NCBI GenBank assembly: GCA_028869035.1
Contig: JAGWTL010000118.1
Coordinates: 1 to 8,205, forward strand
Reading direction: 5' to 3'
DNA length: 8,205 nucleotides
Source: Burkholderiales bacterium
Lineage (GTDB): Bacteria; Pseudomonadota; Gammaproteobacteria; Burkholderiales; Burkholderiaceae_C
Below, in pieces: positions 1 through 5,896 of this stretch; positions within the stretch are counted from its first letter, which is position 1; each line of letters starts with the position of its first letter. The position numbers were made by a program, and so were the translations under genes. The notes beneath the pieces were generated by a model. That model searched no databases. It was not told where the DNA came from and saw nothing but the letters and a program-made list of their open reading frames with translations.

Positions 1-131
1 GTGAGCTGGCCGTGTCCCTGGCTGCCAAGAGCATTACTGATCCACCCGGTGGTGTGATCCGCGTCGTGCACGTCCCGACGGGCGAGGTGCTGTTCAGCAA
101 GGTCAGCGGGTGGGGTGATCTGGAGGAGTGA
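1..131 (+). CDS. C-terminal fragment of an unrecognised protein
   Basis: An open frame enters from the left edge (first full codon at 3) and ends at TGA 129-131, giving 42 residues beginning ELAVSLAAKS and ending SGWGDLEE. Third positions are strongly G/C-biased, as in the other genes here, so this is probably the true end of a gene rather than chance. The tail contains the hydrophobic stretch VIRVVHVPTGEVLF, which could form a beta hairpin, followed by an acidic end. I do not recognise the family and assign no function. The gene lies 142 bp upstream of the deacetylase-family gene on the same strand; that gap and the lack of a shared ribosome-binding arrangement do not suggest tight coupling. 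Confidence 0.5.
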   Translation, partial: ELAVSLAAKSITDPPGGVIRVVHVPTGEVLFSKVSGWGDLEE

Positions 132-273
132 GACGACAGGGTTTCGACATCGAAAGCACTTCACGCTCATTGTTTTCTGCGATCCGTTAAAGTTCGAAGC
201 CATCAGGACAAAGACGGTGATCTACGGGTCGGCCGCGGTCCTGGATGCGAATAGCCAACCGAGACACGTCGCC

Positions 274-1206
274 ATGAGCACCCTGATCTACACCCACGAA
301 GCCTGCTTCAACCACAAGCCCGGCCCCCACCACCCCGAATCCCCCGAGCGTCTGGAAGCCGTGCTGACCGCCTTGAAAGCCCCGGAGTTCGCCGACGCCG
401 TCTGGCGCGACGCACCCCTGGGCACGTTCGAGCAGGTGCTGCACATCCACACGCCCGACTATGTGGAGGCCGTCAAGGAGATGTCACCCGAGCAGGGCTA
501 CCGCGCCCTGGATGCGGGCGACACCATCATGTCCTCCGGCACGCTGGAGGCCGTGATGCGCTGCGTGGGCGCGGCCTGTGCCGGGGTGGACGACGTGGTG
601 AAGAAGGAGGCGAAAAACGTCTTCTGCGCCACGCGCCCCTGCGGCCACCATGCGGAGGCGGACCACGCCATGGGTTTCTGCGTGTTCAATCAGGCGGCCA
701 TAGCCGCGCTGCACGCGCGCGAACAGCATGGCCTGAAACGCGTGGCGGTGGTGGACTTCGATGTGCACCACGGCAACGGCACGCAGAACTCTTTCTACGA
801 CGACCCGGACCTGTTCTACGGCTCTTGCCATCAAGGTCAGTTCTACCCGGGCACGGGCGCGAAGAACGAGACGGGTGTGGCCCACAACATCGTCAACGTG
901 CCTTTCCCGCGCGGCACGGGCTCGGCCGCCTTCCGCGCGGCCATGACGGACGTGCTGCTGCCGGCCCTGCGCGAATTCGCGCCCGAGCTGCTCATCATCT
1001 CGGCCGGTTTCGACGCCCACCACCTGGACCCGCTGGGCGGGCTGAAGTTCACCGACGAGGACTACCGCTGGATCACGCGCGAGCTGATGAAGGTGGCCGA
1101 CGAGACGGCCCAGGGCCGCGTGGTCTCCGTGCTCGAAGGCGGCTACAGCCTGGAAGGCCTGGCCAGCGGCACGGCCGCGCATGTGCAGGCGCTGATGGGG
1201 CGTTAG
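274..1206 (+). CDS. Histone deacetylase / acetylpolyamine amidohydrolase family protein
   Basis: A 310-residue cytoplasmic zinc hydrolase of the arginase-deacetylase fold, predicted to remove acetyl groups from acetyl-lysine, acetylpolyamines or similar amides. The family landmarks are all present: the entry motif HHPESPERL (about 19-27), the catalytic His pair H125-H126 in RPCGHHAEAD, zinc ligands D163 and H165 in VVDFDVHHGNGT, the third zinc ligand D247 in SAGFDAHH, and the catalytic Tyr Y291 in LEGGY. Length is typical of the bacterial class II-like members. The frame is open further upstream to a GTG at 115, but the family N-terminus MSTLIYTHEA starts at ATG 274, so I chose that. The 53 extra upstream codons look non-coding and would overlap the preceding gene. 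There is only a modest purine-rich ribosome site (GAGACA). The gene converges on the DsrC-like remnant, with 37 bp between. The natural substrate cannot be told from sequence. Confidence 0.93.
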   Translation: MSTLIYTHEACFNHKPGPHHPESPERLEAVLTALKAPEFADAVWRDAPLGTFEQVLHIHTPDYVEAVKEMSPEQGYRALDAGDTIMSSGTLEAVMRCVGAACAGVDDVVKKEAKNVFCATRPCGHHAEADHAMGFCVFNQAAIAALHAREQHGLKRVAVVDFDVHHGNGTQNSFYDDPDLFYGSCHQGQFYPGTGAKNETGVAHNIVNVPFPRGTGSAAFRAAMTDVLLPALREFAPELLIISAGFDAHHLDPLGGLKFTDEDYRWITRELMKVADETAQGRVVSVLEGGYSLEGLASGTAAHVQALMGR

Positions 1207-1243
1207 GCGCGGGGGCTGCCGGCACGCGCCGGTACGAAGCGCA

Positions 1244-1532
1244 TCACACGCAGCCTGTGGGCTTGGGCAGGCCGCCGTATTTGGTGATCGGTGGCTCATC
1301 GGCCGGTCATCCAGCGTTTGAAGATGTCGCTCTGATCTTCGCCCAGGTAGTTGGCGAACTTGCGGGTCGGGGGCACGCTGCCGAATTCATCGTAATACTC
1401 GCGGGCCTTCAGGATCTTGGTCTATTTGGTGTCGCCGAGTTCGTAGCCGTCGACTTCGGCCATGGCCAGGCCGATTTCCCGGGTCCAGGCGTTCATGTCG
1501 GTCAGATGGCCATCGGGCTCGGGAATATCCAT
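1244..1532 (-). pseudogene. Broken DsrC/TusE-family sulfur-relay protein
   Basis: Reading the minus strand from ATG 1532 gives MDIPEPDGHLTDMNAW and on through MAEVDGYELGDTK. The frame then hits TAG (plus-strand 1422-1424, codon 37) and continues as TKILKAREYYDEFGSVPP and LGEDQSDIFKRWMTGR. This matches the DsrC/TusE fold in order: the 'DGxLxDxNxW' start, the 'xxAREYYDEFG' helix and the 'F-K-R-W' region. The TAG falls where the family normally has the Trp of 'HW', so one TGG-to-TAG change would explain it. After WMTGR the frame meets TGA, but one frame over the sequence resumes as PITKYGGLPKPTGCV and stops (TGA 1246-1244), which is the conserved DsrC tail with its penultimate Cys. A good ribosome site (AAAGGAG, 7 bases before the ATG) survives. 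There are therefore two lesions, a nonsense codon and a frameshift near 1296-1302. Intact homologues act as sulfur carriers in tRNA thiolation or sulfur oxidation. A sequencing error could explain one lesion but is less likely for both. Confidence 0.85.
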
Positions 1533-1567
1533 CTCGCGGCTCCTTTCTGGAATTGAGTTGAAGCAGG

Positions 1568-1599
1568 GTCACGCGGGCAGCAGCGCTGCCCGGCGTGAC
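1568..1599. repeat. Strong 14-bp hairpin upstream of the DsrC-like remnant
   Basis: The arms are GTCACGC plus GGGCAGC (1568-1581) and GCTGCCC plus GCGTGAC (1585-1591, 1593-1599). They enclose a 3-base loop (AGC), with one unpaired G at 1592. All 14 other positions pair, mostly G:C. On the minus strand it lies after the glutathione transferase gene (stop 1725) and 35 bp before the ATG of the broken sulfur-relay gene. It may be a transcription terminator for the transferase, a structured leader of the sulfur-relay gene, or a protein-binding dyad. No T-run follows on either strand, so a classic intrinsic terminator is not supported. Confidence 0.6.
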
Positions 1600-1724
1600 G
1601 GTCTGGAGGCGAGGTCACTTCAATGTGGATTGCGCCCCTGGCCCCAAAAAAGCGCAATGTCCCTGGTCGCAGCAGCGTTGTTGCTGCCGGCGCCGATGGC
1701 AGCGGGCCGACCAGGCCGATTGGC

Positions 1725-2429
1725 TCAGTCACGCTTGGGAATATGCAGGCCCCGGGCCACCGCCGGCCGCGCCATGAAGGCCGCCAGCACGCGGGTGACT
1801 TCCGGAAAATCCTCGATGAAGACAAGCTCGCCGGCCTTGTAGCGCACGAGCAGGTTACGGACCCAGGGGAACACGGCGATGTCGGCGATCGAGTACTCGT
1901 TGCCCATGATCCATTTGCGGCCCTTGAGGCGCTGGTCCAGCACGCTCAGCAGGCGGCGCGATTCGGCCACGTAGCGGTCGCGCGGGCGCTTGTCCTCGTA
2001 GTCCTTGCCGGCAAAGATCGTGAAGAAGCCGACCTGGCCGAACATGGGGCCCACGCCACCCATCTGCCACATGAGCCATTGCAGGGTTTCGTACTTGGCC
2101 GCGTCGTCTTTCGGCAGCAGTTGGCCGGTCTTCCCGGCGAGATACACCAGGATGGCGCCGGACTCGGCCAGCGCCAGCGGCCGGCCGCCGGGGCCGTCGG
2201 GATCCAGGATGGCCGGGATCTTGTTGTTGGGGTTCAGACTCAGGAACTCGGGCGAGAACTGGTCGTTCTTCTCGAAATCCACCAGATGCACTTCGTAGGG
2301 CAGGCCGGTCTCTTCCAGCATGATGGACACCTTCACGCCATTGGGCGTGGGCAGGGAATAGAGCTGCAGGCGCTCCGGATGCCGGGCAGGCCATTTTCGG
2401 GTGATGGGGAAGTCGGCGAGTGTGTTCAT
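1725..2429 (-). CDS. Glutathione S-transferase family protein (YfcG/YghU-like)
   Basis: A 234-residue cytoplasmic protein with the two-domain glutathione transferase layout. A thioredoxin-like domain (about 21-103) carries LPTPNGVKV (T28 and N30, the Thr/Asn that act on the glutathione thiol in the nu-class group of YfcG and YghU), the cis-proline in NNKIPAI (P72) and the glutathione-binding ESGAI (E89, S90). A helical domain (about 110-225) carries the N-capping motif SIADIAVFPW (S180, D183). Members of this group are glutathione-dependent disulfide or peroxide reductases rather than conjugating enzymes, so a redox role is the best guess. The start at ATG 2429 gives a family-like N-terminus with a short extension; no good Shine-Dalgarno is seen (CACCCAACCGCC precedes it). 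It shares its direction with the membrane-protein gene upstream (126 bp gap) and with the DsrC-like remnant downstream, but the gaps argue for separate units. Confidence 0.92.
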   Translation of the reverse strand: MNTLADFPITRKWPARHPERLQLYSLPTPNGVKVSIMLEETGLPYEVHLVDFEKNDQFSPEFLSLNPNNKIPAILDPDGPGGRPLALAESGAILVYLAGKTGQLLPKDDAAKYETLQWLMWQMGGVGPMFGQVGFFTIFAGKDYEDKRPRDRYVAESRRLLSVLDQRLKGRKWIMGNEYSIADIAVFPWVRNLLVRYKAGELVFIEDFPEVTRVLAAFMARPAVARGLHIPKRD

Positions 2430-2498
2430 GGCGGTTGGGTGGGTGACTTGGGAGTGACGCCCACTGTAGCCCAGGCCGCCTGTGCGTGCAGGCGCTGC

Positions 2499-2546
2499 GT
2501 TTCGACCCTTCGTCAGGCTCAGGACAGGCCAGGCTCAACGCGAACG
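2499..2546. repeat. Dispersed-repeat-like sequence in an intergenic gap
   Basis: The 126-bp gap between the membrane protein and the transferase holds TTCGACCCTTCGTCAGG, then CTCAGGACAGGC, then a second CAGGCTCA and a closing CGCGAACG. CAGGCTCA occurs twice (2514-2521 and 2530-2537), and the outer ends (CGTTTCG and CGAACG) are near-complementary. The 'TTCGTCAGGCTCAGGAC...GAACG' theme resembles the short palindromic repeats scattered between genes in Comamonadaceae and related Burkholderiales. This copy looks degenerate or rearranged. The assignment rests on recall of that pattern; only one copy is in the window. Confidence 0.5.
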
Positions 2547-2555
2547 TTGTTTCCT

Positions 2556-3227
2556 TCAGGCACGGCTGCGCCAGGCAAAGAACCCGCGGTACAGCGCCAC
2601 GCTGAGCACCATGCCCCAGGTCATGCCCACGAACATGCCGCCCAGCATGCCGCTGAGCGTGCTGGTGCCCAGCTGCCAGCGCGCCAGCCAGACGGCGCCG
2701 GCCGTCATGCCGATCAGCATCCAGCCCGAGCACAGGAGGTTCTGCGCGAACAGCGAGCACAGGTAACGGCCGCAGTGCGGGCGCAGCACGCGCAGGCTGG
2801 GGATGGCCAGCAGGCCGCCGGCCAGCATGCCGGCGTGCATGCCGGGCAGGAACTCGATGTGCAGCCGCAGGCTGTCGACAAAACCCAGCGCGGCCGACTG
2901 GCTGCACAGGCTTTCCAGCCGGGCGGGGCCGGACTGCAGCACGTCCCACAACAGGCCCAGCAGCATGCCGCCGAAACCCAGGGAGAGCATGACGTGCGGC
3001 GGCGAGAGGCCGGCGCGCTGCGGGCGCACCCAGGCCAGCGCGACACAGCCGGCGGCCACGGCCAGCAGGGTCAGCGCGATCAGCCATGTCTGTGTGCTGC
3101 TCCACAGGGCGGCGTCGCGGCCCAGTGCCCACAGCGTGAAACCCACCAGGACCACCAGCAGGGCGGGCGTGAGGGTGGCCGAGCCTATGCTGCGGGCCAG
3201 CCAGTGGGGGTGCGGGGACAGGTTCAT
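2556..3227 (-). CDS. Predicted six-helix membrane protein of unknown function
   Basis: A 223-residue, very hydrophobic protein with about six membrane helices (roughly 17-36, 47-66, 79-97, 128-146, 159-182 and 191-213). No signal peptide or enzymatic motif is recognisable. The helices are rich in small residues and Met: GFGGMLLGLLWDV (84-96), GMHAGMLAGG (129-138), GMTAGAV (173-179) and GGMFVGMTWGMV (196-207). There are several Cys (107, 152, 157, 166) and His (123, 131, 151) near helix ends, which could bind a metal or heme, but that is speculation. ATG 3227 is the first start in the frame, with no clear Shine-Dalgarno. The gene is divergent from the CO-sensor gene across a shared 242-bp region, so joint control is possible though not shown. 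I do not recognise the family. Confidence 0.75.
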   Translation of the reverse strand: MNLSPHPHWLARSIGSATLTPALLVVLVGFTLWALGRDAALWSSTQTWLIALTLLAVAAGCVALAWVRPQRAGLSPPHVMLSLGFGGMLLGLLWDVLQSGPARLESLCSQSAALGFVDSLRLHIEFLPGMHAGMLAGGLLAIPSLRVLRPHCGRYLCSLFAQNLLCSGWMLIGMTAGAVWLARWQLGTSTLSGMLGGMFVGMTWGMVLSVALYRGFFAWRSRA

Positions 3228-3320
3228 CGGAATTGGGCTACCGGATTCTTAGTTGAAATCTATCGGGCACGCGGGTTAACACCATGTTCACTGCGCGCAC
3301 GCTGGAAGACACTCGGCCGC

Positions 3321-3364
3321 AACACGGCGTATTTACTCTAGTGCGTACGCGAGGAACACGCCGT
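3321..3364. repeat. Paired 10-bp repeats around a GCGTACGC palindrome
   Basis: AACACGGCGT (3321-3330) and AACACGCCGT (3355-3364) match at 9 of 10 bases as direct repeats 34 bp apart. Their cores ACGGCGT (3324-3330) and ACGCCGT (3358-3364) are also exact inverted repeats of each other. The perfect palindrome GCGTACGC (3343-3350) lies near the middle. The group sits in the divergent intergenic region about 105 to 150 bp upstream of the CO-sensor start and could be an operator. No factor can be named. Confidence 0.35.
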
Positions 3365-3372
3365 CTTCGTGA

Positions 3373-3394
3373 ATGAAACGCAGCTGCGTTGCAT
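3373..3394. promoter_or_regulatory. 22-bp near-perfect palindrome upstream of the CO-sensor gene
   Basis: The core AACGCAGCTGCGTT (3377-3390) is a perfect 14-bp palindrome. Skipping one mismatched pair (A3376/G3391), ATG on the left and CAT on the right extend it to 22 bp with 10 of 11 pairs matching. It is 75 bp before the ATG of the PAS-LytTR regulator gene. The symmetry suggests a binding site for a dimeric helix-turn-helix repressor or activator, or a hairpin in the leader RNA. LytTR proteins normally bind direct repeats, so this is probably not an autoregulatory RcoM site. Confidence 0.45.
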
Positions 3395-3469
3395 GAGCGC
3401 CCGCCAGCCGGCACGAGCACGCCGGCCACGACAGGCCTGCCGGGCTGCCCCCTGAGGAATGCTGCAACC

Positions 3470-4270
3470 ATGAAAAGCTGTCCCATGTCGGCTGCTCCCG
3501 CGGCCAACCCGAATTCCTGGCTCTACCTGCTGGAGCGCTTCGACGTGGGCGTGATCCACCTGGACAAGACCCTGCACGTGGTGGGCATGAACGACTTCGC
3601 TCGCCGCAGCCTGCCGGTGGAGGACAAGCTGCCCTTCGACAAGTACGTGCTGGACTTCCACCCCGACGCCGCCAAAAACAAGGTGAAATTCCTGCTGGAC
3701 CAGGCCGAGTGCCCGGTGAACAACGCGCCGCCCATGGCGATGATGATCAACATCCCCGACCGCATGCTGCTGATCAAGGTGTCCAAGATCGGCGACATGC
3801 AGGGCATGACCACCGGCTACACCCTGGTGTTCTATGACATCACCGACGTGGTGAGCCCCGAGGCCGAGGGGGCGGCCCGCGGGCGCGACAGCGGCGAGCT
3901 TGCCGAGCGCCGCCTGCTGCGCAAGATTCCCACCATCAAGCAGAATCGCGTGCTGCTGGTGGACGTGCCCTCGGTGTCCTTCATCCGCTCGGAAGGCCAC
4001 TACACCTGGGTGCACACGGGGCAGGGCAGCCAGTTCTGCAACCTCAACATCGGTGACCTGGAGGGGCGGCTGGACCCGCAGCTTTTCCTGCGCGTGCACC
4101 GCAGCTACATCGTCAACCTCTCGCACGTGGACGAGATCGTGCGCGACGACGGCCGCATGACGCTGCGCATGATGGGGCCGACCCCCGTCGAAATCCCGGT
4201 CTCGCGCTCCAGCGCCCCCACGCTGCTGGAACATCTCGGCCTGGTCGATCCGGCGCCGGTGCGCAGCTGA
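3470..4270 (+). CDS. rcoM: RcoM-type heme-PAS / LytTR carbon monoxide-sensing regulator
   Basis: A 266-residue single-component transcription factor with an N-terminal PAS domain (about 16-127, ending GYTLVFYDITD), a linker (128-150) and a C-terminal LytTR DNA-binding domain (about 152-256, with LFLRVHRSYIVNL at 205-217). This architecture, the PAS sequence (MNDFARRSLPVE, DFHPDAAKNKVKFLLDQA, PPMAMMINIPDR) and the position directly before coxMSL fit RcoM, which binds heme in its PAS domain and activates CO-oxidation genes on binding CO. Candidate heme ligands are H64 in DFHP, with M91 (or M89/M92) and C81 in ECPV. RcoM of Burkholderia xenovorans uses His74, Met104 and Cys94. The Cys-Met spacing of 10 matches M91 exactly, while the His-Cys gap is 17 here against 20 there. 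ATG 3470 was chosen because GAGGA sits 11 bases upstream; the frame is open to a TTG at 3389, but that stretch looks non-coding. ATG 3485 is an alternative without a ribosome site. No histidine-kinase partner is needed or seen. Confidence 0.87.
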   Translation: MKSCPMSAAPAANPNSWLYLLERFDVGVIHLDKTLHVVGMNDFARRSLPVEDKLPFDKYVLDFHPDAAKNKVKFLLDQAECPVNNAPPMAMMINIPDRMLLIKVSKIGDMQGMTTGYTLVFYDITDVVSPEAEGAARGRDSGELAERRLLRKIPTIKQNRVLLVDVPSVSFIRSEGHYTWVHTGQGSQFCNLNIGDLEGRLDPQLFLRVHRSYIVNLSHVDEIVRDDGRMTLRMMGPTPVEIPVSRSSAPTLLEHLGLVDPAPVRS

Positions 4271-4326
4271 AGCGGCCGGGCCACCGGCATCAGCCGCGGC
4301 TTATGTAGGCGTGTGCGTTTGCGGCG

Positions 4327-4376
4327 CACGTTCGTGCGCGTCGGCTGCCGTTCGTGCAAGCGGGACGACGGTTGAT
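4327..4376 (+). promoter_or_regulatory. Triple direct-repeat LytTR boxes, candidate RcoM operator of coxM
   Basis: Three 9-bp sites lie in the rcoM-coxM gap: CACGTTCGT (4327-4335), GCCGTTCGT (4347-4355) and ACGGTTGAT (4368-4376). Each matches the published LytTR-box pattern [TA][AC][CA]GTTN[AG][TG] at 8 of 9 positions, failing at base 1, 1 and 3 respectively. The starts are 20 and 21 bp apart, two helical turns, so all three face the same side of the helix; known LytTR sites are direct repeats with a similar period of about 21-22 bp. The first two also share a longer identity, CGTTCGTGC. They end 80 bp before the coxM start codon, the expected place for an activator, with a possible -10 (TAGATT, 4409-4414) downstream and no good -35 hexamer. 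That RcoM binds here is inference. Confidence 0.6.
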
Positions 4377-4377
4377 T

Positions 4378-4408
4378 GCATGGGCGCCAAAACCGGATGC
4401 GTGGGCGC
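4378..4408 (+). repeat. Second direct-repeat pair near the presumed coxM promoter
   Basis: GCATGGGCGC (4378-4387) and GCGTGGGCGC (4399-4408) match at 9 of 10 bases, 21 bp apart. They follow the three LytTR-like boxes and abut the possible -10 hexamer TAGATT at 4409, so they cover the -35 region. They do not fit the LytTR-box pattern. They may be a separate operator or incidental. Confidence 0.3.
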
Positions 4409-4443
4409 TAGATTCGCTCTCCTGGAGGTTTTGAGACCCAACC

Positions 4444-4450
4444 AAGGAGA
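4444..4450 (+). promoter_or_regulatory. Ribosome binding site deciding the GTG start of coxM
   Basis: AAGGAGA lies 5 bases before GTG 4456. There is no ATG nearby that would give the conserved CoxM N-terminus, so this strong site supports GTG initiation. Confidence 0.8.
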
Positions 4451-4455
4451 CCAAC

Positions 4456-5325
4456 GTGATCACCGTCCCATTCGATTACCACAGCCCCCGCACGGTGCCG
4501 GAGGCGCTCAAGCTGCTGTCCACCCTGGGCGACGACGCCAAGCTGCTGGCCGGTGGCCACAGCCTGCTGCCCATGATGAAGCTGCGTTTCGCGCAGCCCG
4601 CGCACCTGATCGACCTGGGCAGGATCACGGACCTGCGCGGCATCGCGCAGGTGGGCAACGAGATCCGCATCGGTGCCATGACCACCGAATACGACCTGCT
4701 CAACTCGAAACTGCTGGCCGACAAGGTGCCGCTGCTGGTCGAGGGCGCCGGGCTGATCGCCGACCCGCAGGTGCGCTACAAGGGCACGATCGGCGGTGAC
4801 ATCTCGCACGGCGACCCGGGCAACGACCACCCGGCCCTGATGCTGGCGCTGGACGCCTCCTTCGTGCTGCAGGGGCCCAAGGGCGAGCGCGTGCTCAAGG
4901 CCGACGGTTATTTCCTCGGCATGTATGCCACGCTGCTGGAGCCGGGTGAGATCCTGACCCAGATCCGGGTGCCGGTGCCGGCCGCCGGCAGCGGCTACGC
5001 CTACCAGAAGCTCAAGCGCAAGACCGGCGACTTCGCCACTGCCGCCACCGCCGTGATGCTGCAGATGAAGGGCAGCACCGTGGCCAAAGTCAGCATTGCG
5101 CTGACCAACGTCGGCGCTACGCCGCTCAAGGCCACAGCCGCCGAGGCCGCCCTGCTGGGCAAGGCCATCAACGAGACCAGCCTGAACGAGGCCACCCGTC
5201 TGGCCATGGGCATCTGCGACCCGGCGCCCGACCAGCGCGGCGACGCCGACTACAAGCGGGCGATGTGCGGCGAGATGACCCGGCGCGCGCTGCAGCAGGC
5301 GCACGAGCGTGCGGCCAAGAACTGA
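4456..5325 (+). CDS. coxM: Carbon monoxide dehydrogenase FAD-binding (medium) subunit
   Basis: A 289-residue flavoprotein subunit of the aerobic Mo-Cu CO dehydrogenase. It takes electrons from the iron-sulfur subunit through FAD and passes them to the respiratory quinone pool at the inner face of the membrane. The two FAD-diphosphate loops of the family sit at the expected places: AGGHSLLPMMKLR at 32-44 and TIGGDISHGDPGNDHPA at 111-127 (CoxM of Oligotropha has AGGHS at 32-36 and TIGGN at 111-115). The C-terminal CO-dehydrogenase flavoprotein domain contains YQKLKRKTGDFATAATAV (183-200). Length agrees closely with the roughly 288 residues of the Oligotropha protein. Translation starts at GTG 4456 behind a strong AAGGAGA. 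It is the first gene of the cox operon, 26 bp before coxS, in the classic M-S-L order. Related xanthine-dehydrogenase-type flavin subunits are the alternative, but the partners settle it as cox. Confidence 0.95.
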   Translation: MITVPFDYHSPRTVPEALKLLSTLGDDAKLLAGGHSLLPMMKLRFAQPAHLIDLGRITDLRGIAQVGNEIRIGAMTTEYDLLNSKLLADKVPLLVEGAGLIADPQVRYKGTIGGDISHGDPGNDHPALMLALDASFVLQGPKGERVLKADGYFLGMYATLLEPGEILTQIRVPVPAAGSGYAYQKLKRKTGDFATAATAVMLQMKGSTVAKVSIALTNVGATPLKATAAEAALLGKAINETSLNEATRLAMGICDPAPDQRGDADYKRAMCGEMTRRALQQAHERAAKN

Positions 5326-5351
5326 ATTCCAAGAACAACAGGAGACCAGAC

Positions 5352-5840
<489 letters not shown>

Positions 5841-5896
5841 GGCGCTTCCCCGCTGTCACACACAAAGCAAACGCACCGAACACACCGGAGATTCAC

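Noticed and set aside
115..273. N-terminal extension of the deacetylase from GTG 115
   Set aside because: It would overlap the preceding gene, the translation does not look like protein, and the family start is at 274.
1206..1232. Possible terminator between the deacetylase and the DsrC-like remnant
   Set aside because: Short stems (GGCGCG with CGCGCC, or CCGGC with GCCGG) exist but no T-run follows on either strand, and such stems are common in GC-rich DNA.
1422..1424. TAG in the DsrC-like gene as a recoded (pyrrolysine or read-through) codon
   Set aside because: A frameshift further downstream also breaks the gene, and nothing in a betaproteobacterial context suggests recoding.
1623..3341. 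A 572-codon plus-strand open frame across the transferase and membrane-protein genes
   Set aside because: It spans intergenic gaps and is antisense to two well-supported genes; its Gln/His/Ala-rich composition is a high-GC artefact.
3373..3396. A 7-codon open frame (MKRSCVA) as a leader peptide before rcoM
   Set aside because: It has no ribosome-binding site, no run of regulatory codons, and simply overlaps the palindrome.
4255..4301. Terminator after rcoM (GCCGGTG with CACCGGC; palindrome AGCCGCGGCT)
   Set aside because: The 20-base loop and the lack of a T-run make it weak; read-through from rcoM into coxM cannot be excluded or shown.
4324..4339. Dyad GCGCACG-TT-CGTGCGC as an inverted-repeat operator
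   Set aside because: Its symmetry is not shared by the second and third copies, while the direct-repeat reading explains all three, so I treat it as part of the first LytTR box.
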